This document shows positions 60,380-64,000 of a DNA stretch of 64,000 nt, in pieces. Numbering within the stretch: the stretch's first letter is position 1; each line of letters starts with the position of its first letter. The DNA lies in NCBI RefSeq assembly GCF_003143935.1, contig NZ_QFRX01000001.1:6532303-6596302 (forward strand). The letters run 5' to 3'. This DNA comes from Streptomyces sp. Act143 (lineage in GTDB: Bacteria > Actinomycetota > Actinomycetes > Streptomycetales > Streptomycetaceae). The position numbers were made by a program, and so were the translations under genes. The notes under the pieces are model-generated. The model was not told where the DNA came from. It worked only from the letters and a program-made list of their open reading frames with translations, and ran no database searches.

Positions 60380-61920
60380 TGGCCGAGTTCACGATGCCCT
60401 CGCTCGGCGCCGACATGGACGAAGGGCTGCTGCTGGAATGGCTCGTCGGCCCCGGCGACCACGTCGGCAAGGGGGACGTGGTCGCGGTCGTGGAGACCGA
60501 CAAGGCGGCCATCGAGGTGGAGTGCTTCGAGTCGGGGACGGTGGGGCGGCTCCTCGTCGAGCCCGGGACGCGGGTGCCGGTGGGGACGGCGTTGGCGGTG
60601 ATCGAGGAGGGGGCGGAGAGCGTTTCCGGGGCTGGAGAGGCGGAGCAGGAGGTCGCCGCTGTGGAGACGCCGCCGCTGGAGCCTGCCATCCGGGCGGAGG
60701 AGGCACCCCGGGGGGAGGCGGTGACCCGCACGACCGTGGCGCCGGAGCCCGAGCCTGCTGCCGCTGAGCCCGCTGCCGTCCCCGCGGCGGCCGCCGCTCC
60801 CGCTGTGACGTCGCGTCCCGAGCGGCCCGGCGTGGACAGGCCGGTCGCCGGGGTGGGGCCGCTGGTGCGGCACCTCGCGGTGGAGCGGGGCGTCGATCTG
60901 ACGTCCGTGCACGGCACCGGACGCGGCGGCCGGATCACCCGTGCGGACGTCGAGCACGCGGTGCCGGGGCAGGGGCCGGTGCCGAGGCCGGGGCAGGGGC
61001 CACGGGTGCGGGCCACCCCGTACGCCCGGCGGCTCGCCCGCGAACTGGGCGTGGACCTGACGGCGTTGCACGGCACCGCGGACGGTGGAGCGGTGCGCGC
61101 CGCGGACGTGCACGCGGCCGTGCGCGCACGCGGCGGCCCGAAGACACCCGAGCCGCAGCGGACCGAGGACCGTCGGCAGCGACCGGAAACCGCGCCCACG
61201 GCCGGGCCCGTGCCCGCAGCTGCACCGGTGTCGCCGGAGGGGCGCAAGGACCAGCGCGCGGCCGCCATGCGCCGCGCCATCGGCGAGCTCATGAGCCGCT
61301 CGAAGAAAGAGATCCCGCACTACTACCTCTCCTCCACCATCGACCTCACCCCGGCCGTGGAGTGGCTGCACCGCCACAACCGCGGCCGTCCACCCACCGA
61401 ACGGCTCGTCCCCGCGGCCCTGTTGCTGAAGGCCGCGGCGGTGGCGGCGCGGGAGGTACCGCAGCTCAACGGCTTCTGGCAGAACGGCGAGTTCACACCC
61501 GGCACCGGCGTCCACCTGGGCATCGCCGTGTCCCTGCGGGACGGAGGCCTGCTCGCACCGGTGATCCACGACGCCGACACGCTCGCCCCGGACGCCCTCA
61601 TGGCCGCGCTCAAGGACCTCGTCCGGCGTGCCCGCCTGGGCCGGCTGCGCGGCAGCGAGCTGTCCGGAGCCACGCTCACCGTCACGAACCTCGGGGACCA
61701 GGGCGTGGAGTCCGTGTTCGGTGTCATCTACCCGCCGCAGGTGGCCCTGGTCGGCTTCGGCGCGGTCGTCGAACGGCCCTGGGCCACCGGCGGGATGCTC
61801 GGCGTGCGCCCCGTGGTGACCGCCACCCTGTCCGCCGACCACCGGGCCAGTGACGGAGCGGTCGGGGCGCGCTACCTCACGGCGGTCGACCGACTGCTGC
61901 GCAAACCGGAGGAGTTGTGA
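60379..61920 (+). CDS. 2-oxoacid dehydrogenase E2 (dihydrolipoyl acyltransferase) with two subunit-binding domains
   Basis: A 513-residue E2. The lipoyl domain (1-77) has the lipoylated lysine in VVETDKAAIEV (K42). An Ala/Pro/Glu linker leads to two peripheral subunit-binding domains: about 158-195 (PLVRHLAVERGVDLTSVHGT) and about 212-249 (TPYARRLARELGVDLTALHG). A second linker leads to the catalytic domain (about 290-513), which ends with the active-site SADHRASDG (H488, D492). Most E2 proteins have one such binding domain; two in tandem is uncommon and may let the core bind two kinds of partner. Normal product would be acetyl-CoA; the adjacent ACP suggests another acceptor. Its stop overlaps the ACP start. 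Confidence 0.92.
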   Translation: MAEFTMPSLGADMDEGLLLEWLVGPGDHVGKGDVVAVVETDKAAIEVECFESGTVGRLLVEPGTRVPVGTALAVIEEGAESVSGAGEAEQEVAAVETPPLEPAIRAEEAPRGEAVTRTTVAPEPEPAAAEPAAVPAAAAAPAVTSRPERPGVDRPVAGVGPLVRHLAVERGVDLTSVHGTGRGGRITRADVEHAVPGQGPVPRPGQGPRVRATPYARRLARELGVDLTALHGTADGGAVRAADVHAAVRARGGPKTPEPQRTEDRRQRPETAPTAGPVPAAAPVSPEGRKDQRAAAMRRAIGELMSRSKKEIPHYYLSSTIDLTPAVEWLHRHNRGRPPTERLVPAALLLKAAAVAAREVPQLNGFWQNGEFTPGTGVHLGIAVSLRDGGLLAPVIHDADTLAPDALMAALKDLVRRARLGRLRGSELSGATLTVTNLGDQGVESVFGVIYPPQVALVGFGAVVERPWATGGMLGVRPVVTATLSADHRASDGAVGARYLTAVDRLLRKPEEL

Positions 61921-62198
61921 ACCAGATGAAGGCCCTGAACAGCACGGAGGCACTGACCGTCGTCAAGGAGTCCATCACGCAGATCATCCCGGACGCCGAC
62001 TTCACCGACGTCCGGCCCGACGACAAGATGCGGGACGTGCTGGAACTCGACTCGCTCGATTTCCTGAGCCTGGTGGAGATCCTGTCGGAGCGCACCGGCG
62101 TGCGCATCGACGAGGACGACTACCCCGAACTCACCACCCTGGCCGACACGGCACGGTTCCTGGTCGCCCGCACCGCCTCGCCACCACTCGACACCTGA
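61917..62198 (+). CDS. acyl carrier protein
   Basis: A 93-residue discrete ACP. The phosphopantetheine serine lies in VLELDSLDFLSLVEIL (S46), and the helix III/IV pattern IDEDDYPELTTLADTARFL is normal, so it should be made holo by a phosphopantetheinyl transferase. The GTG at 61917 overlaps the E2 stop (GTGA), placing it in the dehydrogenase operon; an ATG at 61926 is the alternative start. There is no ketosynthase, acyltransferase or thioesterase gene nearby, so it is not part of a standard fatty acid or polyketide set. It most likely accepts an acyl group from the E2 or the synthetase. Confidence 0.92.
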   Translation: MNQMKALNSTEALTVVKESITQIIPDADFTDVRPDDKMRDVLELDSLDFLSLVEILSERTGVRIDEDDYPELTTLADTARFLVARTASPPLDT

Positions 62199-62286
62199 GA
62201 CCGAGCGGCCCACGGCAACAGGGCCTTCCTGACGGCCAGAAGAATCTGCGGGAAGCTGCCCATTTCGACTGGCCCGGAGGCGATCC

Positions 62287-62853
62287 ATGACCATGGAAGC
62301 AGAGCAGCCGACCCGCAGGATCTCGCCGGACACGCTTGCAGAATGCGAAGACAGCGCACGATTCTGGGGTGACGAACTCGGCCCTTACGGAGCGCAATTG
62401 CAACGGAGGGCCGACTATTTCGCCGTGGCCTCCACCATGCTGAGTACCCTCGTCGGACTCAGCGTCTGGCCTCTTCTGACGGCCTCCACGGCTTGGTGGG
62501 CGCAGGCCATCGTCTCGCTCGTCGCGCTGAGCGCCGCGTTTGCTTCGGCAGTGCCGAAGTACAGGAACTACGCCGAGTGCGCATCCGAGATCCGCATCCT
62601 CGTCAGGGAGTTCCAGCACGAGAAGGGCCTGTTCCGAGACGCGCTGCGTGCGATTGAGGAAGAGCGCACGGAGAAAGGTCAGGCTCTTGCCGTCACGGCG
62701 CACGACCTGTTCGAGATCACGCACGCCAGGAAAGGTGAATTGCACCCGTTCCCCGAGGAGTTGCAGGAGCGCCGCGGCCTGGAGAGGAAGGCGAAAGCCG
62801 AAGTGCGCGCGGGATTGCACCCGGCGGCCGAGCACCACCCGATCTCTCCTTGA
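62287..62853 (+). CDS. two-TM membrane protein, SLATT-like
   Basis: A 188-residue protein. An acidic N-terminus (to about 40) precedes two close membrane helices (about 42-62, YFAVASTMLSTLVGLSVWPLL, and about 70-90) and a long helical C-terminus with KYRNYAECASEIRILVREFQ. The design resembles SLATT-type 2TM domains, which are predicted pore-forming effectors of nucleotide-signalling defence systems, but no partner (SMODS, SLOG, TIR) is adjacent, so the match is tentative. Codon use is visibly less GC-rich than that of its neighbours, hinting at recent transfer. ATG at 62287 with a strong GGAGG site. Confidence 0.55.
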   Translation: MTMEAEQPTRRISPDTLAECEDSARFWGDELGPYGAQLQRRADYFAVASTMLSTLVGLSVWPLLTASTAWWAQAIVSLVALSAAFASAVPKYRNYAECASEIRILVREFQHEKGLFRDALRAIEEERTEKGQALAVTAHDLFEITHARKGELHPFPEELQERRGLERKAKAEVRAGLHPAAEHHPISP

Positions 62854-62948
62854 GGAGCTGTCAGCGGCCGGCGCACGGCGGAGGGGCGCGAAGATCCGTG
62901 CCCCTCCGGTTCCGCTCGCCGTGAGGGCGGCGGCAGGCCGCATCAGCC

Positions 62949-63284
62949 TCAGGCGACCCTGCGCAGGTGCTGCTCCTCCTCCAGCACCTTGGCCTCGTCG
63001 GTGAACTTACGGGCCACACCGGCGAGGAAGTGGAGCACCTCGTGCCAGAAGTACGCCGTGCCCGCGACGAGGAATCCGGTGAGTGTGGTGGCGATGGTGT
63101 CGTTGCGCACGGCGAGGTTCCAGGCTCCGAAGAGGTCGAAGTCGGCGAGCCACGCGGTGCCCATGCCGAGAGCCACCAGGGTGAACGCCCAGAGCTCCGG
63201 CAGCCGTTGCACATAGCGGTGCCCGACCCTTGCGACGATCAGCACAGCCAGTCCGAGCAGCGCCAGCATCCCGAACGCATACAT
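62949..63284 (-). CDS. small membrane protein of unknown function
   Basis: A 111-residue protein with three predicted helices (about 3-20, 30-48 and 60-85) and a charged C-terminal helix (KFTDEAKVLEEEQHLRRV). The segments RYVQRLPELWAFTLVALGMG and WLADFDLFGAW are well formed. The ATG at 63284 starts straight into the first helix; the longer frame is rejected. It faces hsp20 divergently across a 437-bp gap with possible stress-type boxes, so it may share control with the chaperone. Confidence 0.62.
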   Translation of the reverse strand: MYAFGMLALLGLAVLIVARVGHRYVQRLPELWAFTLVALGMGTAWLADFDLFGAWNLAVRNDTIATTLTGFLVAGTAYFWHEVLHFLAGVARKFTDEAKVLEEEQHLRRVA

Positions 63285-63721
63285 GAGATCCGCCGCCTTC
63301 CTGAGAGGAACGTATGCCGACGGGAGGGGACGACGTGGAAGCCGCCTGTCGTTCCCTTCTGGTGTCAGCGTCGCGCGTCGCTCAGGCCGGTGCCAGGGCC
63401 GGTGGGCCTCGGGCGGGGCCGCAAAGGGCCCGCTGCGGGGAAAGGACCGGGGACGGTCGGGGCATTGCGCGACCCTGCGCCGTTCACCTCGGGCGGGCCG
63501 GGGACCACTCGGGGCGGCCTTTCCCCCGCCCTGCGGACGGGGCCGTTCGGCCCGGGTGCGGACCTTTCGGACTCTGGCCCGGCGGCTGCCGCCGGCGGAT
63601 GGTGGGAGACGGACCGGCAATTGCGCCGTAAACGCTCTCATGAGGGCGCGTTGCCGCCGTACGCATCCGGAACGCGCCGTGACCGGGCGCCCGGCACTGT
63701 GAGAAGCAAGGAGGACCAGCG
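63285..63721. promoter_or_regulatory. divergent promoter region upstream of hsp20
   Basis: A 437-bp gap with no gene. It contains GGGGCCGTTCGGCCC (63539-63553), nearly the same as the box at 56410, and a weaker AGGGCCGGTGGGCCT (63395-63409). No HspR-type HAIR sequence was seen. Confidence 0.5.
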
Positions 63722-64000
63722 ATGACTCTTCCCGAGCGACGCGACAGGGGCGCGGCATGGGGCCCCTTCCACTTCCATGAGCTGCAGGAACTCCGGAATC
63801 GGATGGACCAGCTCATGCACGCCACCTTCCCCTTCCCCGGGGTCGACTTCCCCGAGTCCGCGATCGAGGCATGGGCGCCCCTGGCCGATGTCGAGGACAC
63901 CGAGGACGCCTACCTGGTGGAGCTGGAACTGCCCGGTGTGGACAAGGACCAGATCACCGTGGAAGTCACGGACGGGGAGCTCGATGTCCGCGGTGAGATC
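63722..64000 (+). CDS. Hsp20/alpha-crystallin-family small heat shock protein (partial)
   Basis: The first 93 codons of a small heat shock protein that runs off the right edge. The N-terminal region (MTLPERRDRGAAWGPFHFHE) is followed by LRNRMDQLMHATFP and the start of the alpha-crystallin domain (WAPLADVEDTEDAYLVELEL, PGVDKDQITVEV, GELDVRGEI). It prevents aggregation of unfolded proteins without ATP. A strong AAGGAGG site precedes the ATG. HspX/Acr in mycobacteria is a DosR-regulated relative, which fits the upstream box. Confidence 0.93.
   Translation, partial: MTLPERRDRGAAWGPFHFHELQELRNRMDQLMHATFPFPGVDFPESAIEAWAPLADVEDTEDAYLVELELPGVDKDQITVEVTDGELDVRGEI

Noticed and set aside
63285..63721. 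HspR/HAIR operator before hsp20
   Set aside because: No CTTGAGT-N7-ACTCAAG-like sequence is present in the gap.

Overview
The window is a 64-kb stretch of very GC-rich DNA (about 70-73% G+C by eye, with G/C-biased third codon positions) carrying GTG/ATG/TTG starts behind GGAGG-like ribosome binding sites. These traits, a perfect 14-bp actinomycete parS site, a SARP regulator, a CadI-type ars locus, an Rv1733c-family membrane protein and secreted depolymerases all point to a Streptomyces (or close relative) chromosome, probably an arm or accessory region. No rRNA, tRNA, insertion sequence or CRISPR array was recognised.

Layout. 1-12.2 kb: the end of a membrane protein gene (metallophosphoesterase-like); an AurF-like diiron oxygenase followed by a fused ferredoxin/ferredoxin-NADP reductase; an SRPBCC protein; an MscS channel; a secreted serine hydrolase; a DUF4097 lipoprotein; a parS site; htpG; and a Ser/Thr kinase with an extracellular peptidoglycan-binding domain. 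12.5-21.3 kb: a mannoside uptake and degradation operon (binding protein, two permeases, GH5-like glycosidase, GH38 alpha-mannosidase) divergent from its LacI-type regulator. 21.6-23.2 kb: a secreted pectate lyase.

23.2-32.5 kb: a coherent locus for using extracellular polyhydroxybutyrate (PHB): GAF/PucR-type activator, MHS-family transporter, 3-hydroxybutyrate dehydrogenase, probable oligomer hydrolase, secreted three-domain PHB depolymerase, and the two subunits of a 3-oxoacid CoA-transferase. Together these would turn PHB into oligomers, 3-hydroxybutyrate, acetoacetate and acetoacetyl-CoA. 32.5-33.5 kb: three cysteine-free (zinc-independent) ribosomal protein paralogues L33, L31B and L36 behind two sigma-R-like promoters. 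33.6-40 kb: a probable phosphorothioate-DNA-dependent HNH restriction enzyme, an alpha/beta hydrolase divergent from a SARP-type regulator, a DevS-like GAF histidine kinase and a remnant of a SpoIIE-type phosphatase. 40.3-44.4 kb: an arsenic locus (arsC, two arsR genes, aquaporin channel, flavoprotein, CadI/ArsI) without an ArsB/ACR3 pump.

44.8-51.3 kb: lipoprotein, APH-fold protein, MMPL exporter and a two-component system. 51.4-55.6 kb: a MatAB-like exopolysaccharide pair whose large protein joins a polysaccharide deacetylase, a GT2 synthase and an acyltransferase-3 domain. 55.7-62.2 kb: an Rv1733c-family protein, then five tightly coupled genes: acyl-CoA synthetase, E1 alpha, E1 beta and E2 of a 2-oxoacid dehydrogenase, and a free acyl carrier protein. 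There is no E3, and the E2 carries two subunit-binding domains. This is the most unusual system here: it looks built to load an acyl group onto a dedicated ACP. The end of the window has a SLATT-like 2-TM protein, a small membrane protein and the start of an Hsp20 chaperone gene. Near-identical inverted-repeat boxes precede the acyl-CoA synthetase operon and hsp20, suggesting a shared (possibly DevR/OsdR-type) dormancy or hypoxia regulon.
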